A stretch of 64,000 nucleotides of DNA from Leptobrachium leishanense (taxonomy: Eukaryota > Chordata > Amphibia > Anura > Megophryidae), in assembly GCA_009667805.1 (NCBI GenBank), contig CM019067.1, forward strand, positions 64,898,637-64,962,636, read 5' to 3'. A program made the position numbers and the translations under genes. Positions 42,259 through 53,804 of this stretch are shown here, piece by piece (within the stretch, counting starts at the first letter, position 1; the number at the start of each line of letters is the position of its first letter). The notes under the pieces were generated by a model. It was given only the letters and a program-made list of their open reading frames with translations, was not told where the DNA came from and did not search any database.

Positions 42259-43870
42259 CAGTTGTGTTCAAAATTATTCAACCCCCAATGCTGTAAAGGG
42301 TTTTAGGGAATTTAGTGTACATTTGTAATTGTATTCAGAATGAAATCCTACAAGGATTTTTAAAGAACCATATGCAACTAAAATGACATCAATTGGTTTT
42401 GTAATACAGTAGTAAATGTTTCTTTTGTGAATTCTTCGTTGACACAATTATTCAACCCCTTAAAGACTACCACTCTGAAGAACAGAGGTTCATTCAAGTG
42501 TTTTCAATCAGGTATTGAAAACACCTGTGGATGTCACGGAGCAGCAATAAAGCATAATAAGCACCAATTAGGCAGCTTTAAAATGACTGTGATACTCTGC
42601 TCCTTCTAGACATTTACTGGTGTGGTTACAAACAAGGTGAAGTCAAGAGAATGGTCCAGGAAGAGAAGAGAAGAGGTGATTACTCTTCACAGGAAGGGCA
42701 ATGGCTATAAGAAGATTGCAAAGATGTTAAACATACCAAGAGATAGGAAGCATCATTCGCAAATTCAAGGCAAAGGGCACTGTTGAAACGCTACCTGGTC
42801 GTGACAGAAAGAAGATGCTGACTTTGACTGCTGTGCGCTACCTGAAGCGTAGAGAGGAGAAAAGTCCCCGTGTGACTGCTGAGGAACTGAGAAAAGATTT
42901 GTCAGATGTGGGTACTGAAGTTTCAGCTCAGACAAAACGGCGCACACTGCGTAATGAAGGCCTCCATGCCAGAACTCCCAGGTGCACCCCCTTGCTGTCT
43001 CCAAAGAATAAGAAGAGTCGACTGCAGTATGCCAAAAGTCATGTGGACAAACCACAGAAGTTTTGATATAGTGTTCTGTGCACTGATGAAATAAAATTAG
43101 AACTGTTTGGGCCCATGGATCAACGCTATGTTTGGAGGAGGAAGAACAAGGCCTATGAAGAAAAGAACACCTTGCCTACTGTGAAGCATGGCGGGGGTGT
43201 CAATCATGCTTTGGGGCTGTTTTGCTTCTGCAGGTACAGGGAAGCTTCAGCGTGTGCAAGGTACCATGAATTCTCTTCAGTACCAGGAGATATTGGATGA
43301 CAATGTGATGCAGTCCGTCACAAACCTGAGGCTTGGAGACGTTGGACCTTTCAACAGGACAATGATCCCAAGCATACCTCCAAGTCCACTAGAGCATGGT
43401 TGCAGATTAAAGGCTGGAACATTTTGGAGTGGCCATCGCAGTCACCTGACTTAAATCCGATTGAGAACCTCTGGTGGGACTTAAAGAAAGCAGTTGCAGT
43501 GCGCAAGCCTAAGAATGTGACTGAACTGGAGGCTTTTGCCCATGACGAATCGGCAAAGATACCCGTAGATCACTGCAAGACACTTGTGTCAAGTTATGCT
43601 TCACGTTTAAAAGCTGTTATAACTGTAAAAGGATGTTGTACTAAGTACTAAGATTGAATGTCACTTGGGGGGTTGAATAAAACTGATAATGATGTGAGCA
43701 CAGAAAAGACATTTGTGGTTATTTCATTATAAATGTTATGTTATATTTGTCTGACCTACACGTGCCTCTTTGATTTAATTGTAAGCAAGATGAGTGAATG
43801 ATCAAAATCAATGTCAAACTGGCCAAAACACTCAATTTCAGTGGGGGTTGAATAATTTTGAACACCACTG
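42259..43870 (+). mobile_element. Tc1/mariner transposon, complete with both ends
   Basis: A 1,612-bp element with ends CAGTTGTGTTCAAAATTATT and AATAATTTTGAACACCACTG, flanked by TA on both sides (42257-42258 and 43871-43872). The inverted repeats of ~28 bp run into a CCCCC/GGGGG block. The length is that of a full-size Tc1 element, and one broken transposase gene fills the centre. It is the only autonomous-size DNA transposon in the window. Confidence 0.92.
42640..43651 (+). pseudogene. Tc1-type transposase, DDE-class, frame-broken
   Basis: The expected product binds the element's own ends and catalyses cut-and-paste transposition at TA sites. A helix-turn-helix-like N-terminus is read near 42660-42900 (KRREEKSPRVTAEELRKDL). 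The catalytic D (codon 43085), the D of QQDNDPKHTSK (codon 43358) and the E of SPDLNPIENLW (codon 43463) are all present; the last pair is exactly 105 bases apart, the DD34E spacing of Tc1. Breaks: a stop codon near 43066 where the family normally has a Trp, and two compensating frameshifts, one near 43190 (GGGG stretch) and one before 43358. The first two catalytic codons remain in the same frame. A start codon is not certain. The copy is inactive, but the damage is light. Confidence 0.88.
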
Positions 43871-43899
43871 TAATTACCATAAACCTTTTTCAAGTTTCT

Positions 43900-44200
43900 T
43901 CTTATATATCAAAATCGAAGTAAGGCGCTGCGCGACTCTGATCAGAGGAGACGATAGACACAACCACACCGAGATATGGCAGATTATCATCTTATCAGTC
44001 CGTGGTCTGTCAGGTTCGTTTATTGTTTCAACATCCAATAGAAATGTTCGTTATATATAAAAACTTCCTGCAGTGTTCACTCCCAACATAGGAATGTGAT
44101 ACAACAACCAATCAGAGCAGATACATTTCTACATCATGTAACAAAGATTTCGCGGGCATTTCTAAATTAACACAGGATATCTATTTCCATCACCCCGCTG
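43900..44200 (-). mobile_element. Candidate degraded LTR
   Basis: On the minus strand the order is an inverted CCAAT (CTGATTGGTTG, 44110-44120), a TATATATAA box (44052-44060), AATAAAC (44018-44024) and a GC-richer U5-like part with CGCAGCGCCTTACTTC at its end. The order fits U3-R-U5. I could not define TG...CA ends or a target duplication, so this remains a candidate. Confidence 0.35.
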
Positions 44201-44324
44201 ACTAGCCTGGAGAGGAAACAAAATTGAACAGACACTGTGCTGGAACAAGGAGGGGGGAATTTCACACTAATGCAAAAATTAAAAAACTACCTATCATATT
44301 AAAATACCTTTCAATATATATATA

Positions 44325-44840
44325 TATATTATTGCAGAAGCCACTTGCACATCACAGCAATTCAAAGAATTGCATCCCAGAGCTCCTGTGCCACATTCCC
44401 CATATGCAGCAAGGAATTCTGGGTAGGATATGCAAATGACATCTGCTTCACGTTTGTGCATCCTGGGTCTGTTATTACGCAGAACCCTAAAATCAATGCT
44501 ATGCCAAACTAGATGGCTTTTTAGCAGAGATAAGGTTTATGCAACTGGTCAAAGACACTCCTAGGACAGCGCTGTTTTGGGTTTATTGGACCCTCAACAG
44601 CTAGGAGCTAGGCATGACCAGTTGCAGTGGATGCTTGGACCCGTAGGGTAAATCAGTGCTTACAACAGTTGTGGCGGAGGACAAAAAGTGAGATAAAAAG
44701 CCTCCACGCTATTATGTGGCACAGGAGCTCTGGGATGCAATTCTTTGAATTGCTGTAATGTGCAAGTAGCTTCTGCAATAATAAACATAACTAATTATAG
44801 AGTGGAGGCTTTTTATCTCACTTTTTGTCCTCCACCACAA
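44325..44840. mobile_element. Fold-back element with two arm pairs
   Basis: Outer arms: TATTGCAGAAGCCACTTGCA and GCATCCCAGAGCTCCTGTGC at 44331-44395 are repeated in reverse at 44720-44787. Second pair: GTGGCGGAGGACAAAAAGTG at 44673-44709 is repeated in reverse at 44800-44838. The two pairs overlap out of order, which could arise from a fold-back that rearranged. No coding frame is present. Confidence 0.65.
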
Positions 44841-44846
44841 CCCTAA

Positions 44847-45262
44847 GGCTAGGGTCAGACGAACGCATTTTTCACGTCTACCGTCAAAAGTGCGTTGTTG
44901 CGTCCGAATGCATTTTTTCACGGAAGACGTGATAGCGGTCAAACGATGCGCAATATCGGCTGTATTTTTTTGACAGAGCTATAAAAAAACAAATGGACGT
45001 GATGTTGGCCGGACATGTGCAGCGTCTGACGTCTCCTAATCACGCACACACGGCGCTATGCCGACGCAGCGCACTCTGTGCATCAGTACTAGCGGTTCCA
45101 CGTTCTCGAAAAAATACGTTGGTTTGCCGCTTGCTTGCGCGGCCAAACTTTCGTGCGGCCGTACTTTGTATATTGCCCGTCATTGTACGTCATTTGTTGC
45201 TACTACGGCGTAATAAAATGTGGCTCAACGCACGTTCGCACTGCGTTCGTCTGACCCCAGCC
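44847..45262 (+). mobile_element. GGCTAGGG MITE h
   Basis: A 416-bp copy with ends GGCTAGGGTCAGACGAACGC and GTTCGTCTGACCCCAGCC, flanks TAA (44844-44846) and TTA (45263-45265). The interior lacks the usual ATCATCAATAAAAC block and has GCAATATCGGCTG instead, so it is a divergent member. Confidence 0.78.
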
Positions 45263-45265
45263 TTA

Positions 45266-46146
45266 TATATATATATATTTCTTTTTTGATGTATAGTTCC
45301 AACAAACCTAATCAATGTAAGTTACACAGAAAAAAACTGTTTAACTTTACACAGTTAAACAGTTTAAAGCTTTAACTGCTCTTTTTCTGCGTAATTCTAA
45401 AATTGAAAAACTAAAAAGGTTTGAATTCAACCCAGCCGACATTAACATTTACCAATTTTTCCTCTGACATACTGCTTGGCGCTTTCTTCACTCTCTGCAT
45501 CTTTTATCTTTATTTTACTATACGTCCAAAATCATTTTCTTTCTGTTAGATACTCAACCCTGGTCCCACATAAAATCCCAATGATTTAAGGGATAAAAAC
45601 GGATGATGAAAGAATTAAAATTCATGTCTAAATGCATTATTGGGAGTTATTTTTAAATGCCACATAAAAGGTATCGACTAATTTCATTTTTCAGTCCTTA
45701 ATATTGCCGTTGTATAAAGTGCACATCACGAGCTTCTCTCAGACAGTTTAAAGTTTGTGTAAGTTCAGCAAATGCAAATTTTTTAATTCTCCTAATGCCG
45801 TCAAACTGGGCTAGTGGTCTGCAATTATTGTCTGAAATCCGTCTGCTGTCTGACGAACTACAATTAGAACATTTACTGCTTCTTAAATATACATTGTGGG
45901 ATCTAAATGCCTTTTCTATAATAATTATATGTAACCTATCTGCTCATTATTTGGTCACAAGAACTTAATACATGTGTTAGATTTCCATGATTCAGCGATT
46001 TCTCATATTTTCCTGCCAAATTACAAGTTGATCCCCATGTGAATAATATGTATTTGAACTACTCAATAAATGTATAAATATTTAAATGAAATCATGTATA
46101 CAGCATTTCATAAAGCTGAGATGAATTCTTTAATTTAGTCTAGTTC
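45266..46146. other. No gene recognised
   Basis: About 880 bases starting with (TA)n. AACTGTTTAACTTTACACAG and its reverse around 45335-45375 form a small inverted repeat. Nothing else is supported. Confidence 0.4.
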
Positions 46147-46254
46147 AGTGGATCTAACTCCGGGCCTGAGGTCCCTCTACCACAGGTTAGATTTTAAGAA
46201 TTACCTTGGGAAAATGCAGGCGAAATCCTGCAATCACTGAGCAGCAAATCATAT
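46147..46254 (+). mobile_element. hAT-like MITE fragment
   Basis: CAGTGGATCTAACTCCGGGC with ACCTTGGGAAAATGCAGGC and CACTGAGCAGCAAATCAT matches the two copies at the right edge of the window (63665-64000). It is cut by the following L2a insertion. Confidence 0.55.
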
Positions 46255-46930
46255 TCCTCCCCGTCTCTAGCCTCTCCTCCCTACAGTCCATCCTAAATGT
46301 CTCTGCCAGGCTTATTCACCTCATCTCTGTCTCTGTTTCTCCTCTCTGTGAGTCCCTTCACTGGCTCCCCATCCACTGCAGATTTAAATTGTACATCCTC
46401 ACCCTGACCTACAAATCCTTCACTACCTCCGCTCCTACTATTTCACTAATCACCAAATATACTCCAGCCTGCTCCCTGAGGTCAAACAGTGACCTGCGCC
46501 TAGCTTCTCCCCACATCACCTCTTCCTTTGCTAGACTTCAGGACTTCTCACGTGCAGCCCCATCCTCTGGAATACACTCCCTCATACTGTCCAACTTTCC
46601 CCTAGTTTCCCTTCCTTCAAACGCTCCCTTAAGACTTTTCGATTTAGGGAAGTCTACCACCCGACTCACTGATACACCTCACTGCCCCAACCAGTCCATC
46701 ACTCTCACGTTGCAGTCCATCACTCTCACCTTGCAGTCCTCCTCTTCTGTTTCTGACCCTCCAACCCGTTTACATTGTAAGTTCCCACGAGAATAGGGGC
46801 CTCATTTCCTCCTGTGTTGGTTTGTCAAATGTTAGGTCTCAATGCATTGTAACCCTGCATTTATTGTACCCATTGTTTAGTGCTGCGGAATTATATTACA
46901 ATACAATTACAATACATTTATTTAATTCAT
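46255..46930 (+). pseudogene. L2a LINE, reverse transcriptase C-terminus and 3' tail
   Basis: A 196-codon frame (46206-46796) crosses the junction. From about 46290 it reads as the C-terminal part of an L2-clade ORF2, with NVSARLIHLISVSVSP, LHWLPIHCRFKLYIL and YTPACSLRSNSDLRL blocks. The upstream catalytic blocks are missing. The 3' tail has CATTGTAAGTTCCCACGAGA and GTGCTGCGGAATTATATTAC. A duplicated CAGTCCATCACTCTCAC lies at 46693-46730. The coding frame is partly open only because the copy is young or by chance; it has no catalytic core. Confidence 0.78.
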
Positions 46931-47549
46931 ACATAGAATGAATAAGGCCCAGTGGAACAGTCGGTGTGACCCAATGGCAAAATGGATAAGTGAAACGAGG
47001 AAAAGGGAGTAACCCTTAAACAAATCAGCTGAAAATCATAGGTTTGAACATCTAACCCGTATAAGTGTACAGTAGATAAAACATAACTTTTATCTTTAGT
47101 AAATAGCTAAAAATAACTGTGTCCAGGACATGTTACCCTAGTGTAGAGAAATTGAGAGCTACAATATTTAAGGCAGAAAGATAGGAAAGTCCTGGAAAGG
47201 CTGTTCCCTGGTTTTAGGCTATAAGCAGGTTTACACTACGCGTTTCGCCACGGCTTCATCAGGAGAATATTGTGGGTAGGAATTAGCAGAAAGGCTGACA
47301 ACCACCAGTCTGGTGACAATTCAAGAAAGGTATGGATTATATTACAAGGAGTCCCATAGTGAAAACATTGAGGGGGCCTCCACATTAAACTCACTGAACA
47401 TGAACTATCACCGATATTGCTGGCAGTGTTATGAACTCCACATGGATTCTTAAAGTAAAAAGTAACTTTTATTTACAACAATTAAAATTAATTGGCAATA
47501 ATACAAACATAGGGCAATAAAACGAAATAAAACCTCCACAGAGGTGCAG
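46931..47549. other. Unassigned; Penelope-like scrap on minus strand
   Basis: The minus strand at 47236-47262 reads CTGATGAAGCCGTGGCGAAA followed by CGCGTAG, a motif shared with Penelope-like repeat ends and resembling a hammerhead core. No coding frame accompanies it. The rest holds nothing I can name. Confidence 0.4.
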
Positions 47550-48035
47550 TGCCTATAATAGGAAAATAATAATAATAGAAATAATAGTAATAAACCCGTA
47601 GGAAAATACTAATAATAATAGTAATAAACCCGTAGGAAAATAATAATAATAATAGAAATAATAGTAATAAACCCATAGGAAAATACTAATAATAATAGTA
47701 ATAAACCCATAGGAAAATACTAATAATAGAAATAATAGTAATAAACCCATAAGAAAATACTAATAATAATAATAATAAACCCGTAGGAAAATACTAATAA
47801 TAATATTAATAAACCCATAGGAAAATACTAATAATAATAGTAATAAACCCGTAGGAAAATAATAATATTAGAAATAATAGTAATAAACCCGTAGGAAAAT
47901 ACTAATAATAATAGTAATAAACCCGTAGGAAAATACTAATAATAATAGTAATAAACCCGTAGGAAAATACTAATAATAATAGTAATAAACCCATAGGAAA
48001 ATACTAATAATAATAGTAATAAACCCATAGGAAAA
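47550..48035 (+). repeat. Minisatellite, 34-bp unit
   Basis: About 14 copies of a unit reading AATAAACCCGTAGGAAAATA followed by CTAATAATAATAGT, with variants CCCATAGG for CCCGTAGG and one or two shorter units near the left edge. It is itself a trinucleotide (AAT)n spaced by a fixed 15-base CCCGTAGGAAAATAC block. Short hydrophobic frames on the minus strand come from the repeat. Confidence 0.92.
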
Positions 48036-50264
48036 TACAAAAAGAGAGAGACAAACCAGTAGAACTACAAATAAAACCAAAGCATGCTAGTCCTTGATTG
48101 ATATTCAATTATTTGTGTAAGAATTAAACCTCTATATAGTTCCTTTATAAAAAAACTTGCAAATATGCTCATAAAACTAAAACAAACATAGAACACAATC
48201 AGCCTTGTGTTGGATTTATCATCTTGAACAGATCCTTTCAATCTCCCTGTTCTTTATCTTTTTATTTTCTGCCTCCCCCTCTATCCTCTCTACCTAGATT
48301 TTGGTTACTTTCTTTCTGTTCTTACCTATCTTTGATATGTGTTGTTATTCTTCCTGCTCGTCCGAGCCTTGTATTTCTGTCATTACACTCAGACATCATC
48401 AGCTTCACATGAACTTCTCACAACCAAACAAGGCAAACCATTTCTAGAAGCGACATTCATTTTACTTCCGAGGTCTGTTTTTTTTATTACATATGGTGGT
48501 GTATACAGAGCTTCCAATCACATGTTACAAATGGAAACATTAGGCATATTTGAAGCAGAATAGCATAGTTTGTCGAAGACGGCAATAATTGAACATGTCA
48601 CATCTGTTTATGGAAAGAAAACCACACGCAATCACATTCAGTAGCGACGAGTAACGATCTCAGTGATGTATCTATCGGGGCTCAACACAGTTGGCCCACA
48701 TCAGTCATAGAGCACATTTTATAAACAGAACAGAACTAACACATGCATGTACTGTCACATGAGACGTCAATGGAGGTATATATCAAATAAGGGAAGAAGG
48801 AGAGAGAAAAGAGAAGAATGCAAGAGGAAAAAAAGGGGGTTGGATAGAAAGAGAGTAGTAAAAAGGTTGGTAAGAAGAAAAAAAAAGGGCCGAGATGCAG
48901 AGGAATAGAGCAGTAGAGGTGGGCAGGAAAGGAAGAAGGGTAAGAACAGGAAGATGAAAAGAGAGATGGAAGAGTCAAGGACTCACATGGGGTGGAACAG
49001 GCAGACCGTCAACAGAACAGTTGGCGTGCCAGTCTGTAGGGTTGCAAAGAGCACAATTCAAATAGTCAGAGTTTGTATCATGGGGGCTTCATCTCTACGC
49101 AGACCTCTGACCCTTTTTAGTAGAAAAAGGTCTCTGCAAGATCAGGTTGGTCTCTGGGGTAAAAGATAGATTGGCCTCTGTAAATTCCCTGATGGTGCCA
49201 GAAGATAGAGGAGGAAAAGGGTGTGTAAAGATAGATCAAGCGTAAAGATCTGGAAAAGAAGTGAAGTTAAACAGAACGTATAGGAATAATAGGTAGCGAT
49301 AGAAGGACGGAGTAATCATTGTCAGATGAGTGAGGTGCACTGCTTACTAGGTATAAGTAATGAGAAGGGGGCTCTCCCATTAAATACTACATCAGTAGGA
49401 CACTGAACTCTCAGGGGTGGAGGAAAGCAAGAAATGTTATTTGAGCATAAAAAAGAGGCCAAAGGAAATTAATAAAAAAGGAGAATAAAATAGATGAGAT
49501 AGGTGGATAAGGTGCGTCAATGGGTCAGTGGTCCCCTCCGACCATGGCAATAAATAGCAGAAAGGCACATCAACAAGTAGACTTGAAAGTCGATGTTACA
49601 TTGAAATTAAAAGGGAGTAGGGTAATCAAGTAACCTCAGAGAATAGCACACTATGATATCAAATCTCACGTGCATGGCAGACCCCTCCTCAAAACATAAT
49701 TCCCTCCTGACATATGTACTGTATGTCTGATCCCTCTAGAGACCCTGCTCTCAGCATCCATCAATAGTTTCCCACTTGTTGCAGCCTCTGTTTAACATCC
49801 ATTAATATTTAGTGTGGGTTTTTTTGTGACCGAAACAGGTTAATCCTCAATATCCCCTGTATTCCATGTCTGTTTTCCCCTCTTCTGCCATAAATTCCCA
49901 TGTTTTAACCTACTTTCTTTCCAGATTATCTCCTGTACTCTCAGACATCATGAGCTCCCAAGAAGCTCTCAGTCTCCATCCTTCCTTCCCTCCACTTCAT
50001 TTTGTACTTTCATCTTCAGGTACCTGTGTTTCTCGCTCATATTAACCCCCTCACTGCTTCTGTTCATCTGCTGCTATAATGTCACAGTCTCCATGCTCCC
50101 TTTTGTCTCATGTCCCTTTAGTTCTGTTAGAGTGTAAGCTCAGGGGGCATCTTGCAAAGCATTTGTATAAAGTGATGTAACTGCTAGAATTTTTATCCCA
50201 CGGCCAGGGTCCTCTTTTTCTTTTGTACCAATATGACTTGTCTGCATCCCCTAATTATAAAGCG
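48036..50264. other. No gene recognised; purine-rich tract
   Basis: About 2.2 kb. 48790-48965 is almost purely purine on the plus strand (GA-rich), a possible triplex-forming tract. A degraded L2-type scrap (TAGAGTGTAAGCTCAGGGGG) lies near 50128-50148. No coding frame with a domain is present. Confidence 0.45.
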
Positions 50265-50355
50265 ATAAAGAATAAGACCCAGGACATACTTAAAAACTAG
50301 CGTAATCTCAATGTATCCTTCCTGCTAAAATACTTTATAAATAAATAATACAAAT
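50265..50355 (+). mobile_element. L2b LINE 3' tail fragment
   Basis: AAGACCCAGGACATACTTAA and ATCTCAATGTATCCTTCCTG, ending in ATAAATAAATA, match the tail of the L2b copy at 53240-53335. Only about 90 bases remain. Confidence 0.65.
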
Positions 50356-50366
50356 AATAATAACTA

Positions 50367-50916
50367 CCGTAGATACTCAAGTATAGCGCGACCCGAATAT
50401 AATGCGATGGATAGAGATTTATTATGGAAATGAGAGAATATTCACGACTCGAATATAATGCGAGGAGAAAAATGTTACTGTACCAGTAAACAATTAAAAT
50501 CCTTCCAGGTTCTCTTTACACAGTCAGGCTCCCCCTCAGGTCAGGGTGTTCTGCTCTAGAAAGATTGCAGTTGTTACGAAGTATGAAGCCACCGGCCACC
50601 CATCTTCTTTACTAGCGATTAGATGGCCGGCGGAGGCGAGCAAGGTGAATGATTGGCTTAAACCGAGCGCGCCCTCTGGCCATGATGGATCCCAAATCTC
50701 TCGAATCTGGGAGTTCCTGAAGTGTTTGCAAGCATCAGGGAGACCGCATTCACTTCTGCGAGACTACTGGAACTTCCGGGAGACTTGGGATCCAGAGCAA
50801 GGCAAGGTTTTATTTTTTTTACACGCGGTGCAGATGTCTCGAATATAATGCGATCCCTCCAATTTTAAGGTAAATTTTTGTCACCAAAATCTAGCGGTAT
50901 ACTCGAGTATCTACAG
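50367..50916. mobile_element. Tigger/pogo-like MITE, copy 2
   Basis: A 550-bp copy with ends CCGTAGATACTCAAGTATAG and TATACTCGAGTATCTACAG, flanked by TA (50365-50366 and 50917-50918). Blocks GCGCGACCCGAATATAA, CCAGGTTCTCTTTACACAG and TGGGATCCAGAGCAAGGCAA are shared with copy 1 at 3257-3807. A 100-codon frame inside it has no recognisable domain. Confidence 0.75.
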
Positions 50917-50918
50917 TA

Positions 50919-52384
50919 ATAATAATTATAATCCCTTTTCCCTGCATACCCCTCTTTCTTAGTTTTAAAGACGTAATGTGTTTTACCCTTCCCTGTTTTT
51001 TTAATTTCTCTGTAATTCTAAAATATCGACGTAGAATTAGCATTTGAATTGTGTCTACTACACTTAAATCCCAAAAATTGATTGTATTAGAGAAGGCTCA
51101 TTAAAACGCTTGGCTTATGTCCCATTTAAATTCCATGACTTTAAACAGTGGGTGATTATGTGTGGGCACAACAGAAATCCCTGGTATGCTTTGACATGTA
51201 ACAATGCCATAAATGCTAGCTGCATCTTAAACCCCTGCCTAACTAACCGAAAAACGAACAGCTAACGGAACGTGCTGCAACAAGTGAACGTTTCATCATG
51301 TACTTATACCTAGCAGTAAAGACCTACGTCATATCACCAGAAGAGCATAATGAATGGTCCTGTTTAATTCCTCACCTTATACATAGTAACAGGGTAAAGT
51401 AGGTTGAAAAAGATTCAGGTAAAACCCTTCACAAATTCCTGAAGATCCAAAAGACGGATCGGAAACTTTACTGGCAGCGAATACCAATTATGCCCAGAAA
51501 GGGAAAAACAAATCCTTTTGTGATTCTGTATTGACAATTAGATTTCTGCTTGATTCGCCAAACTGTTAATTAATATAATCGGTTATATACTGTAAAATGG
51601 GAATTCCAGTCTGGGAAAAGATGTTTTTTTTTAGCAAATGGAACTAAATAATTATTTTTTACCCCATAAGAAGTTAATCCTTTCAGGGCACAGTACTGCA
51701 GTTGATCTTTGTTTTTCTGGTTCATAGCAGGGGGTTGAACATTTCCCCTCTAGATTCAATGTTGAGCAGGTAACAGAGAGAGAAGTTAGGTGTAAACAAG
51801 CAGAAAGTGTAGGGTATTCATTTAAAACGTCTTTCTTTTAAGGTTTTTGATACAAAATATAGCTGGAACTGCGCCCATATGATCTGTGATCTGCCTACAA
51901 TGTTGAAATAACGCAACAATAAACACTCTTAAAGGAACGCCCTACTACCCCCACCTCCTATTCCCCTTAAATGATTGGGTAGAGTCAGAGACTGCTGACA
52001 GCCTCTGCCCAATTATTTGCTTTTTTATATTTCTTTTATTTTAGCTTAAATACTCACCTTTCCTCCTTCAGCTTCTCTTCAGCTCAGGGCTTCCAAAATG
52101 CAGCAATCTGCTACTTACACAATTTGCACTAGACATGGGCACAATGAAAAAAAATAGTTTTTTGTTCAGTGTCAGATCGATTCGTTACGTCTTTAAATTT
52201 GTTTCGGTGGGTTCGTTCCGTTACCTTGATTCGTATTTCGGATCGATTCGCTATTTCGGGAGATTAATAATTCAGATTTTGTATTGATTCGGTATTTTGT
52301 TTTGATTTGTTGTTTTGATTCGTTATTTGACATGGTGAAACAGTTGAATTAGATTAGGGTTAAAAAATGAGAGTTAAAAGATAT
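50919..52384. other. Unassigned; diverged ATTCG-rich tract
   Basis: From 52130 to 52335 the sequence repeats TTCGTT, GATTCGGTA and GATTCGTTA motifs, a loosely tandem tract. The rest has no supported feature. A TTAAAGGAAC motif near 51928 resembles a TTAA-type element end without partner. Confidence 0.4.
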
Positions 52385-52590
52385 GTAATCCCCCTGTGTT
52401 TGGTGCTGAACTATGTTTCAGCACCAAGGGCAGCAGCACCTCTGGGCTCTGAAGCAAAAAAATCCCCCTGTCCTTGGTGCTGAATTAGGTTTCAGCACCA
52501 AGGACAGCAGCACTGCGGGGCTCTGGAGGAAAAAATTCCCCTGTCCTTGGTGCTGAAATAGGTTTCTGAACCAAGGACAGCACCTGCCGA
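52385..52590 (+). repeat. Three tandem hairpin units, ~80-bp period
   Basis: Each unit contains CCTTGGTGCTGAA followed after a few bases by TTTCAGCACCAAGG, so every unit is itself a hairpin, then CAGCAGCAC and a GGGCTCTG block. The hairpins lie at about 52400-52430, 52470-52505 and 52552-52578. The third has mutated on one arm (TTTCTGAACCAAGG). Confidence 0.75.
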
Positions 52591-52734
52591 ACGTGGCTAG
52601 ACTGAAGGAAAGGAAAAATGTCTTGTCTTTTTAAAATAATTGGGAATCCAAACATTTCACCAAAAAATACAAAAATACCAAAAAATTCTAAAAAAACTTG
52701 CATTTTTTTATCATAATATTTATTTGAAACATGT

Positions 52735-53335
52735 ATTTGTAACCTCAGCTCGCACTTTCCTACCTCCTAATGTACAATGTAACTACATGCCCACCATTAT
52801 GACATGTTAAAAGAACTAAACTGGCCATCACTGGAATCTAGATGCACCCTTCATCTTTCCAACCTGGTGTTTAAGAGCTTTTCTGGGAAGCTGCCACCCT
52901 ACCTGAATAGGCTGCTTCCCCCAGCAGTTCCCTCATCCTATAATCTCCGATCCAGGACCTGCACCTTACTTGCAATACCACAATACAAAAAGAAAGTGGC
53001 TCGATCCTCCTTTTCCTACAGAGCACCGCAAATATGGAAAAACCTCCCAGAACCCATCAAATCTTCCCCCAGTCTAAAGTCACTCAAGTGCTCCCTATTA
53101 ACATACCTCAATACAGAATGCACCTGTAAACATTTCACACAGTGACTATATTTATTTCCTGTTATTCTGTATATTTGTGCTGTTTTGTTTTTAATATCTT
53201 GCATTTTATTACTTTGTATTTCTGAACAACTGTAACAATTCAATGTTTTTGAAACCAGGACATACTTGAAAACGAGAGAAATCTCAATGTATCCTTCCTG
53301 GTAAAATCCTTAATAAATGAATAAATAAATAAATA
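52735..53335 (+). pseudogene. L2b LINE, reverse transcriptase C-terminus and 3' tail
   Basis: A 113-codon frame (52804-53145) reads the last part of an L2-clade ORF2: LESRCTLHLSNLVFKSF, GKLPPYLNRLLPPAVP and a final APQIWKNLPEPIKSSPSLK block. The tail has CAATTCAATGTTTTTGAAAC, CTCAATGTATCCTTCCTGG and (AAATAAAT)n. It lacks all catalytic blocks. It is better preserved than its relative at 38500-39320. Confidence 0.8.
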
Positions 53336-53804
53336 AGTCTCTTACCTCTCTCTCTGATCGTAATTAAAGAATTATCACAATTCTTACATCCCTTTGTTGA
53401 TACGTACCCAAGCTCCCTTTTACAGTAGTGAGCGAGGATCTTTAATCTGTATTATATTTGTATTCTCTGAACCTCTATACCTTCCCTTTTATACATGATC
53501 TATGTACCTTCTATAGTTTTCTGATATTCAGTACATGTCCATATACTTATAGATTTTTCTTCAAGGAAAAAAAAAATGAAGGTCTCGGAGGCATCGTATG
53601 AAGCATGATTCAAAGATAAAGACGATACAATGTCTTGGGGAATTTTATATAAGAAAAAATAGGCTCAAAAAGAAAAAACAGAAAAGTGCATTGAAGTCCA
53701 TAACAGTAGAAGTAAAAAGAAAAAATAAACACACCCATAGGGTGAAAGAGAAAAATAAAATCACAACAACGTGACCACCTCCGTCTCGTAGGCAGTGGAA
53801 CAAT
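53336..53804. other. No gene recognised
   Basis: About 470 bases, ending in a lysine-rich-coding A/G tract on the plus strand near 53650-53760. Nothing is supported. Confidence 0.4.

Noticed and set aside
47550..48035. CRISPR-like array (regular repeats and spacers)
   Set aside because: The 34-bp unit repeats as a whole; the spacers are not unique but an AAT-type microsatellite. The host is a vertebrate.
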